Assembly: GCF_041346925.1 (NCBI RefSeq) | Contig: NZ_CP166840.1 | Span: 1,674,001 to 1,738,000 of the forward strand | Direction: 5' to 3' | Source: Agaribacterium sp. ZY112 | GTDB lineage: Bacteria > Pseudomonadota > Gammaproteobacteria > Pseudomonadales > Cellvibrionaceae | Length of the DNA stretch: 64,000 bases | In this document: positions 55,448-64,000 of the stretch, piece after piece | How positions within the stretch are numbered: position 1 is the stretch's first letter | Layout of the letters: each line of letters starts with the position of its first letter | The notes under the pieces: generated by a model | Seen by the model: the letters and a program-made list of their open reading frames with translations, nothing else | What the model was told of the DNA's origin: nothing | Database searches by the model: none | Made by a program: the position numbers and the translations under genes

Positions 55448-56782
55448 TCAGTTCCTTATCGCCCAGAGTTCCATATTTAAGCCTGGGAACTCGGCGCCTA
55501 GGTGCACAGCGAAACCGCCCGAGCGCTGCATGGCTGTCCACAAATCGCCACTGCGATCAATTTCAAAGTAAGTAAAACCTGCGTGATACGGAATTTGTCT
55601 TGGTGCGACAGGCAGTGCACGCATTTGTAGGCCTGGCATTTGTGTGGAGATCAAGTCTCGAATAGTTTCTACCGGTGCAATCTTGGCTTGTGTTGGGAAG
55701 CGGCTGCGCAATAGGTCATTTTGAATATCGGCTTTAACGGCAATAACAAAACTTGCGCTCTTTGTGAGTGACGGATCGGTAATCGGTGCCACATGAATAC
55801 CGTATTTGCGTTCAACCAGCTCAAGCGAGGTAGCTGACTGCTCAAGTACCATACTTAAGGATTGACGTAGGGAGTTAAATAAACCGGCATAAGTTTGCTG
55901 CAGGTTTTCATGCAAATACGGTGGGATTTCTGCCGGTCGTTTATTGCTGCTCGTAAAGGTGGCTAGCTCGCCAGATAATTGCAGTAGTTCTGAATACAGC
56001 GTTAGTGGGTGCACGCTCGACAAATTGGCCAAGTGGTGAATCATAGGCTCAACGCGGTTGATCACTTGCAGCAGCATATAATCAGCAATTTCTGCTGAAC
56101 CTGAACGGCCGGAATCACTTAAGCGATGGCTTAAGGCTTCACCGCGTTGCTGCATTAGCCCTTTAACTTCTTCTATATAGGCTCTAATTTCAGAGTTGGC
56201 TTCACAGTGTAATACCGGTGGTATGTAGGTGTTGTCTAATTGCACTGGCTTGTCAGGTTGGCGCTCGAAAATGCGCGCGATACCGATTGTGGCGTAGCCG
56301 CTTAAATCCTCTGAGCCTAGTTTTAAGCAAGCGCGTAATTTACCTATTTGAATACGTGCGGACTCTCCAGAAGCGGAAGCACTGTTGCGCGCATCAAAGT
56401 TATAAGTTTGATAGCGAGCTTGTGGGAAATCTTCCTGATCGCGTACGGATTCTTGTGAGCCTGGGCGCTTTAAAGGAATACATAGGTAGATAATTTCATC
56501 GCGGGTGTTTTCCGGAACATCCAGCACATCTGGTAAGTTTTCAGACTCTGGCGCTAAGAGTGGTGTGCCATCGGGGAAAACTGCCTTAATGTTCGAGATG
56601 GAAATCTTTCCAAGCGACAGTGGTTCACTGTCTATGGCCAACTCTTGAATCCCCCAGTGGTAGCGGCCTAAAGAGCCTGTACGCGCTTCGACTAGGCGTT
56701 CGATAAAACGGTCTTGTTGTTGGAAGTGCTGAGGGCGCAAAAACATACCCTCAGTCCAGATAACCTTATTGTTGGATGACAT
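55448..56782 (-). CDS. tssK: T6SS baseplate protein TssK
   Basis: A protein of about 444 residues. It is recognisable by the N-terminal 'VIWTEGMFLRPQHFQQQDRF', the GRYHWGIQEL block, the central helical trimerisation region ('LLQVINRVEPMIHHLANLSSVHPLTLYSELLQL', cited in part as ISVHPL-like) and the C-terminal 'HAGFTYFEIDRSGDLWTAM', all typical of TssK/ImpJ. TssK trimers connect the baseplate to the TssL-TssM membrane complex. The start is the ATG at 56782 because AAGGA lies just upstream; the ATG at 56800 adds six residues. Confidence 0.96.
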   Translation of the reverse strand: MSSNNKVIWTEGMFLRPQHFQQQDRFIERLVEARTGSLGRYHWGIQELAIDSEPLSLGKISISNIKAVFPDGTPLLAPESENLPDVLDVPENTRDEIIYLCIPLKRPGSQESVRDQEDFPQARYQTYNFDARNSASASGESARIQIGKLRACLKLGSEDLSGYATIGIARIFERQPDKPVQLDNTYIPPVLHCEANSEIRAYIEEVKGLMQQRGEALSHRLSDSGRSGSAEIADYMLLQVINRVEPMIHHLANLSSVHPLTLYSELLQLSGELATFTSSNKRPAEIPPYLHENLQQTYAGLFNSLRQSLSMVLEQSATSLELVERKYGIHVAPITDPSLTKSASFVIAVKADIQNDLLRSRFPTQAKIAPVETIRDLISTQMPGLQMRALPVAPRQIPYHAGFTYFEIDRSGDLWTAMQRSGGFAVHLGAEFPGLNMELWAIRN

Positions 56783-56848
56783 GAAAAGTCCTTGTGTCAT
56801 TGCCGAGGCTGGCCCCGGCTAGAATGCGATAAAAAGTTGGATTTGTTA

Positions 56849-57454
56849 TTAAAAGCTATCGAGTTCTTTTTCTACGGTGCTCTTGTCTTTTTGGGCTTTG
56901 CGAGCATCGTCCATATCTAGGCCAGAGTCGTCATCACTTTTATCGCTAGAAGATGTTTGGCTGGTTTTTTTCATTGGGTAGTCACCGGAGAGCATGTCGG
57001 TGCGATCTAAGGTGACATCAAAGCTGTTTTTCTTGTGATCAGTAATCGGTAATAAAACAATTGCGTCGGCATCTTGGTAGCGTACAAATTCAGCCAGTAA
57101 ACCAATGTACTTAACATCGGTACTCAACTCTAGGGTTTCTGTGCGTAGTTCACCCGGTGCCAACTCTTTAAGAATGATGGTGTCGATAAGGTCTTTACCT
57201 AAGCGATCATCCGCGTTTTCGTAGAGATTGAGGAAATCTTCACGGCTAAACTGGCGGCTATCAGTCAGTTTAAAGACACGTACAACCACAGGCGAGGGGC
57301 GGCCATCATCATCGGGGTTGATGTTTTCCAGAGCTTTGAAATTAATCTCTGCACTGGTATCAAACTTTAGGGTTCTGCGTGTGGTTTGACAGGCTACTAG
57401 AGAGGCGATAACAGTCACAATAATGAAGTATTTAAACAGTCGTGAAAAAGTCAT
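56849..57454 (-). CDS. tssJ: T6SS outer-membrane lipoprotein TssJ
   Basis: A 201-residue lipoprotein with signal peptide 'FKYFIIVTVIASLVAC' (lipobox LVAC). The TssJ transthyretin-like fold is indicated by 'INPDDDGRPSPVVVRVFKLTDSRQF', the loop 'DFLNLYENADDRLGKDL' and 'LGLLAEF'-like strands. TssJ tethers the TssM periplasmic domain to the outer membrane. A C-terminal acidic/Ser-rich tail of about 45 residues (SQTSSSDKSDDDSGLDMDD) extends beyond the usual core. AAGGATA lies upstream of the ATG. Confidence 0.95.
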   Translation of the reverse strand: MTFSRLFKYFIIVTVIASLVACQTTRRTLKFDTSAEINFKALENINPDDDGRPSPVVVRVFKLTDSRQFSREDFLNLYENADDRLGKDLIDTIILKELAPGELRTETLELSTDVKYIGLLAEFVRYQDADAIVLLPITDHKKNSFDVTLDRTDMLSGDYPMKKTSQTSSSDKSDDDSGLDMDDARKAQKDKSTVEKELDSF

Positions 57455-57501
57455 AGGGTATCCTTAGGTTTATTATTCGTGCGTTCCTAAACTCACGCGC
57501 G

Positions 57502-59349
57502 CTATTTACTGAGCGCGCGAGCGTTTTTCAATTCTGAAAGTTGTTGTTCGTAGGTAACAGCAAACTCTTCACCAAACAATTTGTTGTAGGTGGTTTCGCT
57601 ATCGCGGATCATGCTTTCGTAGTATTTTTCGTAAGCTTCCCAGTTTTTGGCTTTTTTACTAGCAAGCAAACCAGAGCCCGCATTGATATAGCGCTCAAGG
57701 TTAGTTGGCTTAAAGTGCTTAAACATTGCGTCATACGCTGCACGCATACCACTGAGTACTGCCACTTGGTGATCTGACAAGTCATCAAAGCTGTCTTGCA
57801 CTGCATCCTGAGGGCGCATAAAAGCTGCTTGATCAGGGCTAAACATAGCACGTAAGGCATCTTCAGCGGTTACAGAGAATTTAAGCGGGTTATTATCTGC
57901 TGTTTGGATGACGGTTCGTTGAACGCGTAACTCATTTTTAATGGCAGAGCGAGCTCGTAATAAGTCAATTAAGCGGTTGGTCGTCTCTTTGATGATGCCA
58001 GCTGCTTCCGGAACCAGTTGTTGCAACTGCTGAGCTTGCATCTGATCAAGCCCTAGTAAGGCTGCGAGTTGGGCGCTGTCGGTGCCAGCGGCTGCCATAG
58101 CTGTAGTTGCTTGGTTTGGCATTTGAGCTGCGGCAGGCTGTTGCTGCATAGCTGCCGCTTGCACGGCCGGATTAGGTGCTTGCTGGGCAGGAGTCTGCTG
58201 AGCTTGCCCCCATTCAGGTTCAACCCCCGCTTGTGGCGGTGGGCTTAAAGGCTGTGCGAACTGGCCTGCCGGATCAGCTGGGGCGCCTGGCATGCCCAAT
58301 GCGCTATCTACATTTGCCTGCTGAACTCCAGCGCTAGATGCTGCAAACGGATTAGCCTCTGGTGTCGCCATCGGTTGGGCAGCTTGTGGTGCTGGTGTTA
58401 CAGGTGCTGCCGGAGCAAAAGCCGGTGCTGCAGGGGCTGTGCCGGGGTGGGCCCCTGGGCTGGGTGTCGGAGGTACTTGAGCCGCAGGTTGAGGAATAAC
58501 CGGTGCTGGTGTGGGTTCAACCGGAGCCTGTGGCTTGGGGATATCCATCATGTGCTGATTCGCTGGCGAGTGATCGGTACCACTGCCTTCTTTCCACCAA
58601 TCATCATCGTCAGCCCAGCCAGCTGTCTGGCTTGGTTGAATACCGGCTGCTTGATCCATGGCTGCAAGTGGGTCACTGCTGGCGGGGCTTTGTTGGTCAC
58701 CACCAAAAGCGGCGAGTGGATCTGAGGAAAACGAATCCGCCGGTGCAGGGCTTTGCTGAAAGCCAGTCAGAGGGTCGGCACTCGGGGCCTGAGGCGCAGC
58801 ACTGGCAAGAGGGTCCGCAGAAGGTGTCACCGAGCCCCAGTCATTATTAGAGCTTGCCGGAGCTTGAGCCGAGGGTGCGGCGGGATCTAGCCAGCTATCA
58901 AGCTCTTGTGCTTCGGATGCAGCTTGCTGTTTAGCCGCTAAGACAGGGCTAAAGGTCGTGCGATCAGAGCTGTCGAGAAAATCAACTTCCCCCAAACCTT
59001 TAGGGAGGCCATCATCTGCTTTAGCGGGCGTTTTCAGTGTCACCTTAAGTTGATAATCGCCGCAGCCAATGATGTCACCATCAGCGAGGGGGTGATTTTT
59101 ACCAGGCCCTAAAGGGTCACTAGCATCATTAACGTATGTACCATTTGTGCTGGTGTCAGCCAATAAAAACTGACCGCCTTGAAATTGAATCGCTGTATGT
59201 TTTGATGAAACAACCCGCTCGGCATCGGGCAGTACCCAGTCATTACCGTCGGCGCGGCCAATGGTGCCACCCGCAGCTTTAAAGACTTTGGTGTGATTCA
59301 GCATGTTGGCGCCGCTAGGGTCTTTGATTACCGTAAGAATTAAATCCAT
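57502..59349 (-). CDS. tagH: FHA-domain T6SS regulator TagH (Fha)
   Basis: A 615-residue protein. The N-terminal FHA domain (about 1-105) has 'GRADGNDWVLPD', 'VSSKHTAI' and 'TSTNGTYVN', the phosphothreonine-binding residues. A long Pro/Ala/Gln-rich linker follows (about 110-420) with recurring DPLA motifs (SADPLASAAP, SSDPLAAFGG, SSDPLAAMDQ). The C-terminal 190 residues match the T6SS-associated FHA C-terminal domain. In the threonine phosphorylation pathway PpkA phosphorylates this protein to promote assembly, and PppA reverses it; both genes are nearby. It is first gene of the operon, divergent from ppkA. Confidence 0.95.
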   Translation of the reverse strand: MDLILTVIKDPSGANMLNHTKVFKAAGGTIGRADGNDWVLPDAERVVSSKHTAIQFQGGQFLLADTSTNGTYVNDASDPLGPGKNHPLADGDIIGCGDYQLKVTLKTPAKADDGLPKGLGEVDFLDSSDRTTFSPVLAAKQQAASEAQELDSWLDPAAPSAQAPASSNNDWGSVTPSADPLASAAPQAPSADPLTGFQQSPAPADSFSSDPLAAFGGDQQSPASSDPLAAMDQAAGIQPSQTAGWADDDDWWKEGSGTDHSPANQHMMDIPKPQAPVEPTPAPVIPQPAAQVPPTPSPGAHPGTAPAAPAFAPAAPVTPAPQAAQPMATPEANPFAASSAGVQQANVDSALGMPGAPADPAGQFAQPLSPPPQAGVEPEWGQAQQTPAQQAPNPAVQAAAMQQQPAAAQMPNQATTAMAAAGTDSAQLAALLGLDQMQAQQLQQLVPEAAGIIKETTNRLIDLLRARSAIKNELRVQRTVIQTADNNPLKFSVTAEDALRAMFSPDQAAFMRPQDAVQDSFDDLSDHQVAVLSGMRAAYDAMFKHFKPTNLERYINAGSGLLASKKAKNWEAYEKYYESMIRDSETTYNKLFGEEFAVTYEQQLSELKNARALSK

Positions 59350-59599
59350 TTCATTACCAATGTTGTAACCGATAGGGACAGGCCCAGTTGGGCACCATTC
59401 TAGCCAGTCTTTTGCGCTTTAGTAAGGGGGTAAAGAGGTCGTCTTGAGTCTTGTGAAATTCCGTTGTCACTCAATAAGTTATCTCTTGAGAGACAGAAAC
59501 GCTTTCTATACTATTGGCGGCAGATTTTACAAGCTGCCAGATCACACTTTGGCAACCCGACGCAGAGAAGGACCCAGCCGTCAATTTTTAGGCTGCATT

Positions 59600-62311
59600 A
59601 TGGTTACACCAATGGATGATAAGACCAAGTTTTCCCCCAAACAAACACAGCCTGAAAGCACAGACGATAAAACCGTTTTTGCGCATAACAAGCCGCCAAC
59701 ACCTCCAGCGGCTCAGCCGCAAGACCCTAGCCACGTACCCGCAAGTGCTGGTGATGACGCTACTGTCTTTGCTCCGCGTCAGCCGACGGCGCCACAGCAG
59801 CCGGCCGTGCCCAGTAACCCTGATGCGACTGTATTTGCACCAAGGCCGAACCCGACGGCCTCACAAACAGGGCAGCACCATACTCAGCAAAACAGTGGCC
59901 AGGCCGGAGCTCAATTTGGTGCGCCAACGCAAGTTGCTAGTTCCCCTACGCAAGGTTTTGGTAGTACCGACCCAGAAGCTAACTCAGATGTTTCAGCGGC
60001 AGGTAACAAGGTTATTAAAGGTCGCTTTGAACTGGTGTCTTTGCTTGGTGTGGGCGGCATGGGGGCGGTGTATAAAGCCCTAGACCGGCGAAAAGTTGAG
60101 GCCAGTGACTCCGACCCTTATGTTGCGGTTAAACTGTTAAACGATGACTTTCGTCAGCATCCCGACGCATTTATCTCTTTACAGCGTGAGTCACGTAAGT
60201 CACAAACGCTCGCTCACCCAAATATTGTAACGGCTCACGATTTCGACCGAGATAACGACATGGTATTTATGACCATGGAGTTTCTTGAAGGGGCACCTTT
60301 AGATGCCCTATTGCGTGAATACCCGCATGGTCTAGAAAATGAAGAGGCGATGACGATTCTTAAAGGGATCTCAAACGCCCTGATTTACGCCCATTCCCAC
60401 AATATTGTTCACTCGGATTTTAAACCGGGAAACATTTTTGTCACCGAGGGCAAAAGCGGTGAAGGCAAAGGCGCTAAAGTCTTTGATTTTGGTATTGCTC
60501 GCGCTGTGTCAGAGGGTAATGCTGCTCATAGTGGGGGTGAAAAAACAGTCTTTGATGCCGGTACGTTAGGCGCGTTAACGCCCGCTTATGCCAGCTATGA
60601 AATGCTCAAAGGCAAAGAGCCATCGCCATCGGATGATCTGTTTGCTCTCGCTTGTGTTGCCTATGAGCTTTTTTGTGGCAGCCATCCTTATGGCAAGGTG
60701 CCTGCCGACCAGGCCTTTGATAAAAAGCTTAAACCTAAGCGCCTGAAGGGTTTATCGCGCCGTCAATGGAAGGCCTTAAGTAAAGCATTAGAGCTTAAAC
60801 GTGAACAGCGCACCGAAACCATTGAGGAGTTTTACGAGGCCTTTTTTGGTAAGCCCAAAATTCTACTGTGGTTACTCTTGGGTTCGGTTGTGGCCTTTTT
60901 GGCTGCAGGCTTGGTGTATATGGAGCTATATAGCGATCAAGCCGAGGCGGAGAAAGAGCTTAAAGCAGAAATGCAGCAGCAAATGGCCGACAAGCTAAAA
61001 ACAGCTGAAATTGATAACCAAAAAGCAACGCTAGAGCGTTTTGTGAAGCTAGCAACCTTGACCCCTGAATGGGATCAAGACGTTAGCAAGGTGCTTGATG
61101 GCTACAGTCAGTTAGCGCCTGCTGACGGTGATACCCCTAAAAGCGTTAAGAATCGTATTGGCAGGCTTTATTTAGACAAGGCCGGTCGACTGATTGAGGA
61201 TAACGATCTAGATGCTGTTGCCCCTGTACTGGCTGCCGCTATCTCTTGGGGGGCTTCTCCCGAGCAAGCTGCTGTGCTTGAAGAGCGGGTTGAATCGTTA
61301 AAAGAAGCTGAGCGCTTGCGTAAAGAAAATGCCCGCTTAGCCGCTGAAAAAGAAGAGGCCGATAGGCTTGCAGCAGAGCGCCGCAAGCGTGAAGCTGCTT
61401 TGGCTGCGAGCCGTGAGCAGAGTATCGACAATGAATTAACGGCTTTGGAAAAAGCATTACGTTGTCGTTCTGGTGTTGATGTTGCCGGAGCTGTCGCCAC
61501 CCATTTGGGGGCTCTAGAAAGGCTCGACAGCGCTCGTGCGCCCCAGTTGCGAGAAGCCGTAGCGGGAGAGTTGGTCACCTGCTTTAACCGCTTAGCGCTT
61601 AAAAGCCCTTACTCTGCAGAAAAAGTACTTCAACAGTCTCGCTTATTATTGCCAGAGCAAGTCGCACTAAAAAGTTTAAAAGTAGATTATTGCTCCCACT
61701 TAAAACCGGGTACAGGTGGTAAAGGTCGTCGTTATACTTGTCAGGATAGGTTGCCTGGAGGCCAAAAAGGGCCATCGTTGGTCGTGGTGCCTTCTCCATC
61801 AGACAAGCCAATTGCAATTGCAAAGTTTGAAACCTCTTACAATGACGTGGCACTTTTTTGTCAGGCCACAGCTAAGTGTGATGCCCGTAAATACAGCGGT
61901 AACAGCATGCCAGTTCATAATGTCGACTTCGCTTTTGCGAAGGCCTACGCGCAGTGGTTAACTAAGATGACAGGTAACACCTATAGATTGCCTAGTCGCA
62001 GTGAGTGGTTACTTTCGGCTAAGGCTAAAGGCGAGGCAGAGCCATCTAACCGCAACTGCCACTTAAAATACGGTGGTATAGAAAAAGGGGGGGAACTCTA
62101 TAAGACGACCGTTGGTGAAGCCAATAGTTATGGCCTAATGAATGCTGCGGGCAATGTGCGTGAATGGGTTATGCAGGGAGATCAGCTTAAAGTGGCTGGA
62201 GGTTCACGTAAGACGCCTATTAATAACTGCCGTTATACCAGTCTTGAAAGTCATAGCGGCAAAGCGGATGAGTTAACTGGCTTTCGTTTGGTGCGGGAGT
62301 TAAATCGCTAG
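59600..62311 (+). CDS. ppkA: Ser/Thr protein kinase PpkA with C-terminal FGE-like domain
   Basis: A protein of about 903 residues. It has a Thr/Pro-rich N-terminus with repeated DxTVFA/KT motifs (DDKTVFAH, DDATVFAP, DATVFAP), which are likely FHA-binding or autophosphorylation sites. The Hanks kinase domain spans about 140-410 (GVGGMGAVYKA, VAVKLL, HSDFKPGN, VFDFGIARA). A membrane helix (about 420-440), a coiled coil (about 565-600) and a C-terminal formylglycine-generating-enzyme-like domain (about 725-900; 'YRLPSRSEWLLSAKA', 'GLMNAAGNVREWV') follow. The upstream frame to TTG 59444 has no similarity, so ATG 59600 (or 59612) is the start. It faces tagH divergently. Confidence 0.94.
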   Translation: MVTPMDDKTKFSPKQTQPESTDDKTVFAHNKPPTPPAAQPQDPSHVPASAGDDATVFAPRQPTAPQQPAVPSNPDATVFAPRPNPTASQTGQHHTQQNSGQAGAQFGAPTQVASSPTQGFGSTDPEANSDVSAAGNKVIKGRFELVSLLGVGGMGAVYKALDRRKVEASDSDPYVAVKLLNDDFRQHPDAFISLQRESRKSQTLAHPNIVTAHDFDRDNDMVFMTMEFLEGAPLDALLREYPHGLENEEAMTILKGISNALIYAHSHNIVHSDFKPGNIFVTEGKSGEGKGAKVFDFGIARAVSEGNAAHSGGEKTVFDAGTLGALTPAYASYEMLKGKEPSPSDDLFALACVAYELFCGSHPYGKVPADQAFDKKLKPKRLKGLSRRQWKALSKALELKREQRTETIEEFYEAFFGKPKILLWLLLGSVVAFLAAGLVYMELYSDQAEAEKELKAEMQQQMADKLKTAEIDNQKATLERFVKLATLTPEWDQDVSKVLDGYSQLAPADGDTPKSVKNRIGRLYLDKAGRLIEDNDLDAVAPVLAAAISWGASPEQAAVLEERVESLKEAERLRKENARLAAEKEEADRLAAERRKREAALAASREQSIDNELTALEKALRCRSGVDVAGAVATHLGALERLDSARAPQLREAVAGELVTCFNRLALKSPYSAEKVLQQSRLLLPEQVALKSLKVDYCSHLKPGTGGKGRRYTCQDRLPGGQKGPSLVVVPSPSDKPIAIAKFETSYNDVALFCQATAKCDARKYSGNSMPVHNVDFAFAKAYAQWLTKMTGNTYRLPSRSEWLLSAKAKGEAEPSNRNCHLKYGGIEKGGELYKTTVGEANSYGLMNAAGNVREWVMQGDQLKVAGGSRKTPINNCRYTSLESHSGKADELTGFRLVRELNR

Positions 62312-62580
62312 CTAGCTCTCTCACATGCTTAGCTCATGGCATGGTGGGTTAAGTGCTTTAAGCAAATTTTAAGAGTATTTTTTAAATGATGACTGCAGCG
62401 CCCGTGAGGCACTTCACATTGGCGTGCCGTGTAATGCTAAGCGTGCACTTAGTTGCGTGCCAGCTGTGCTAATATCTCGCTTTGTTTCTAAGAGAGCGTA
62501 TTCGGCTGCCAAAACGCCACAGCTCCAACCGAGTGAAACCGCCCATGTCATCAAATATCACACAGAGTTAAGACACGGAC

Positions 62581-64000
62581 ATGTCTAGTTACGAGTTAGA
62601 AGATAAAGACGGTAACCGCTACCGTATTTCCATTGGCGCAGGCCCATTGCTGCCACACGATGAAAATCTTGTGGCTGGTAGCTGCATGATGGCTGATAAT
62701 CTACTAGGCGGTATTGGTGAGCCACAAATAATAGGTGCTTTTAGCCACTTTTACTCCTCCGTTAATGGCCTTTCTGGCAATCCTAAAGACGCTTTAAGTT
62801 CGGCTTTATCTCAGTCCTACTTAGTGATCGAAAAGCTCGATTCAGCCTTAGCGATTGACGCCGATGTATCTGACCCCCGTAATGAGCTACGAATCAAAAT
62901 CCGCCAAACCTTAGCGGTCATCATTGCCCAAGAGCAAGCCCAAGCAGCGCAAATTGAACGTGAACTGGCGGCTAAATCGAATCTAGGTGTTGCTGCAGAA
63001 TATGGTATTGCCTTAGGCAAGGGCATCGGCGAAGCAGCTTGGGGTTTAGCCGTTTGGCTAAAAGACGTTAATGACGTAGTTAACCCCGTCATGCGCAGAT
63101 ATCGCCAAAGCCAAGCGCTTGTTGCGGCTTGGCAGTCGGATGATTTTGCTAAAACGTATGGTGAAACCGTTCTAGCTGCAGAAAAGCGTGAGTTGGTAGA
63201 GGTCTTGGGTTTTGACCCAACCCAAATCACGATGAAGCAAGTCGATGAAGCTATCGCTATGACTACGTTAGTCATGGACGACCCTGGACTGCAAAGCATT
63301 TTAAAGAAATTTGCACTCGACTATGCCAACGCCCAGCACTCCATTGAAATCACGGAAATAGCCGGCGGCGGTGTATTTGAATTAATCCTCACCATTATTC
63401 TTGCGGCCGTAACCGGTGGTGCTGCAGCCGTAGCTTCACTTGGCAGTAAAGCGCGCTTATTAGGCAAGTTCAAAAAACTTGGCAAACTACTTACCGAGTT
63501 TGCCGAAGCTACTAAGAAAATTGCTAAGCGTGCGAAAAAGCGCAACGCCAAAATTGATGGCGATAGCTCGGCACCTAAGTTTACGGATTTGGATACAGTT
63601 GAAGGCGGTTCTAAGAAGACTGATCCGCATGGGGCTGAGACTGGGGCTGTATCGAAAGCCAATAATACTTCTGGCGCAACCGTGCCAGATGACGCATCGG
63701 TCTCGGGTGATTCTGAAGCTCCTGCCGCATCAGAGGTGGGTAAAACAGATACCGGTAAGCCATCTGAAGAGGCTAGTAAATCTAGCCTTGAGGGTGAGCC
63801 CATCAACATGGTTACTGGTGAGGAACTACTAGAGCTCACCGATTTTACCTTCCGCGCGCCACTGCCATTAACATGGAGGCGAATTTATCGTTCAACCAGT
63901 ACAGCTAATCGTGGGCTTGGTTATGGTTGGAGTCATCCGCTTAGTGAGCGTCTGTTCATAACAAATGAACAGGTTCGTTTTGTCGATAGCGAAGGCCGAA
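62581..64000 (+). CDS. Rhs-family protein, 3' partial (runs off the window)
   Basis: An uninterrupted plus-strand frame from ATG 62581 to the window end (473 codons). Residues 1-240 are an unrecognised, mostly helical region with some hydrophobic stretches; about residues 260-290 are strongly hydrophobic (VFELILTIILAAVTGGAAAVAS), then basic, then a Ser/Thr/Glu-rich linker. From about residue 403 comes the Rhs entry motif 'EPINMVTGEELLELTDFTF', then 'PLTWRRIYRST' and 'GLGYGWSHPLSERLF', the same design as the Rhs protein at 42598-45927. It follows ppkA by 269 bp. It is probably a T6SS Rhs effector; the toxin end is outside. Minus-strand frames over it (62817-63839) are shadows. Confidence 0.9.
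   Translation, partial: MSSYELEDKDGNRYRISIGAGPLLPHDENLVAGSCMMADNLLGGIGEPQIIGAFSHFYSSVNGLSGNPKDALSSALSQSYLVIEKLDSALAIDADVSDPRNELRIKIRQTLAVIIAQEQAQAAQIERELAAKSNLGVAAEYGIALGKGIGEAAWGLAVWLKDVNDVVNPVMRRYRQSQALVAAWQSDDFAKTYGETVLAAEKRELVEVLGFDPTQITMKQVDEAIAMTTLVMDDPGLQSILKKFALDYANAQHSIEITEIAGGGVFELILTIILAAVTGGAAAVASLGSKARLLGKFKKLGKLLTEFAEATKKIAKRAKKRNAKIDGDSSAPKFTDLDTVEGGSKKTDPHGAETGAVSKANNTSGATVPDDASVSGDSEAPAASEVGKTDTGKPSEEASKSSLEGEPINMVTGEELLELTDFTFRAPLPLTWRRIYRSTSTANRGLGYGWSHPLSERLFITNEQVRFVDSEGR

Noticed and set aside
62817..63839. Two minus-strand open frames (160 and 172 codons)
   Set aside because: They are antisense to a continuous plus-strand Rhs frame with clear Rhs motifs. Their Ser/Pro-rich composition is typical of shadow translation.

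Overview
This window looks like chromosomal DNA of a marine-type gammaproteobacterium (my guess is a Cellvibrionales relative). That guess rests on moderate GC content, the type VI secretion (T6SS) gene order, the threonine-phosphorylation regulators and a giant two-partner-secretion adhesin. No rRNA, tRNA or housekeeping marker is present, so the genus cannot be fixed.

Layout. (1) 1-3.6 kb: the end of a T6SS operon (partial tssG, then tssH/clpV), closed by a bidirectional terminator. (2) 3.7-8.2 kb, minus strand: a translationally coupled pair of unknown genes (possible effector/immunity) and a large lipoprotein with an Ig-like domain and a predicted propeller. (3) 8.8-30 kb, plus strand: a two-partner secretion locus made of a TpsB outer-membrane transporter and a 6282-residue TpsA exoprotein. 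The exoprotein has long near-identical internal repeats, a TAAG motif near its C-terminus and a C-terminal LysM domain. (4) 30.3-32.5 kb: two uncharacterised genes and an astacin-like metallopeptidase. (5) 32.7-40.1 kb, minus strand: a T6SS payload operon (hcp, vgrG, a DUF6931-like gene, PAAR) carrying two class-3 lipases, each preceded by a small exported protein that may be its immunity partner. (6) 40.3-41.4 kb: a REP-associated (RAYT/Y1) transposase gene that has lost both HUH histidines, beside six short repeats. (7) 41.7-50.2 kb, plus strand: PppA phosphatase, an Rhs protein without an obvious toxin tip, a single-chain TssB-TssC-like protein, LapG and LapD. (8) 50.2-59.3 kb, minus strand: tagH-tssJ-tssK-tssL-tssM-tagF. 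(9) 59.6-64 kb, plus strand: PpkA kinase and a second Rhs gene that runs off the edge.

How it fits together. The T6SS half has baseplate/membrane-complex genes, a tube, spikes, effectors and a full phosphorylation switch (PpkA, PppA, TagH, TagF). The adhesin half looks like a c-di-GMP-controlled adhesin-release system. LapD is a degenerate GGDEF-EAL receptor, LapG is a periplasmic protease that cuts TAAG-type sites, and the giant TpsA has such a site about 50 residues before a LysM domain that could hold its C-terminus on peptidoglycan. P. aeruginosa CdrA/LapG/LapD is the known parallel. A LysM anchor, and placement inside a T6SS locus, would be the new element. TssA, TssB, TssC, TssE and TssF in their canonical forms are not in the window.
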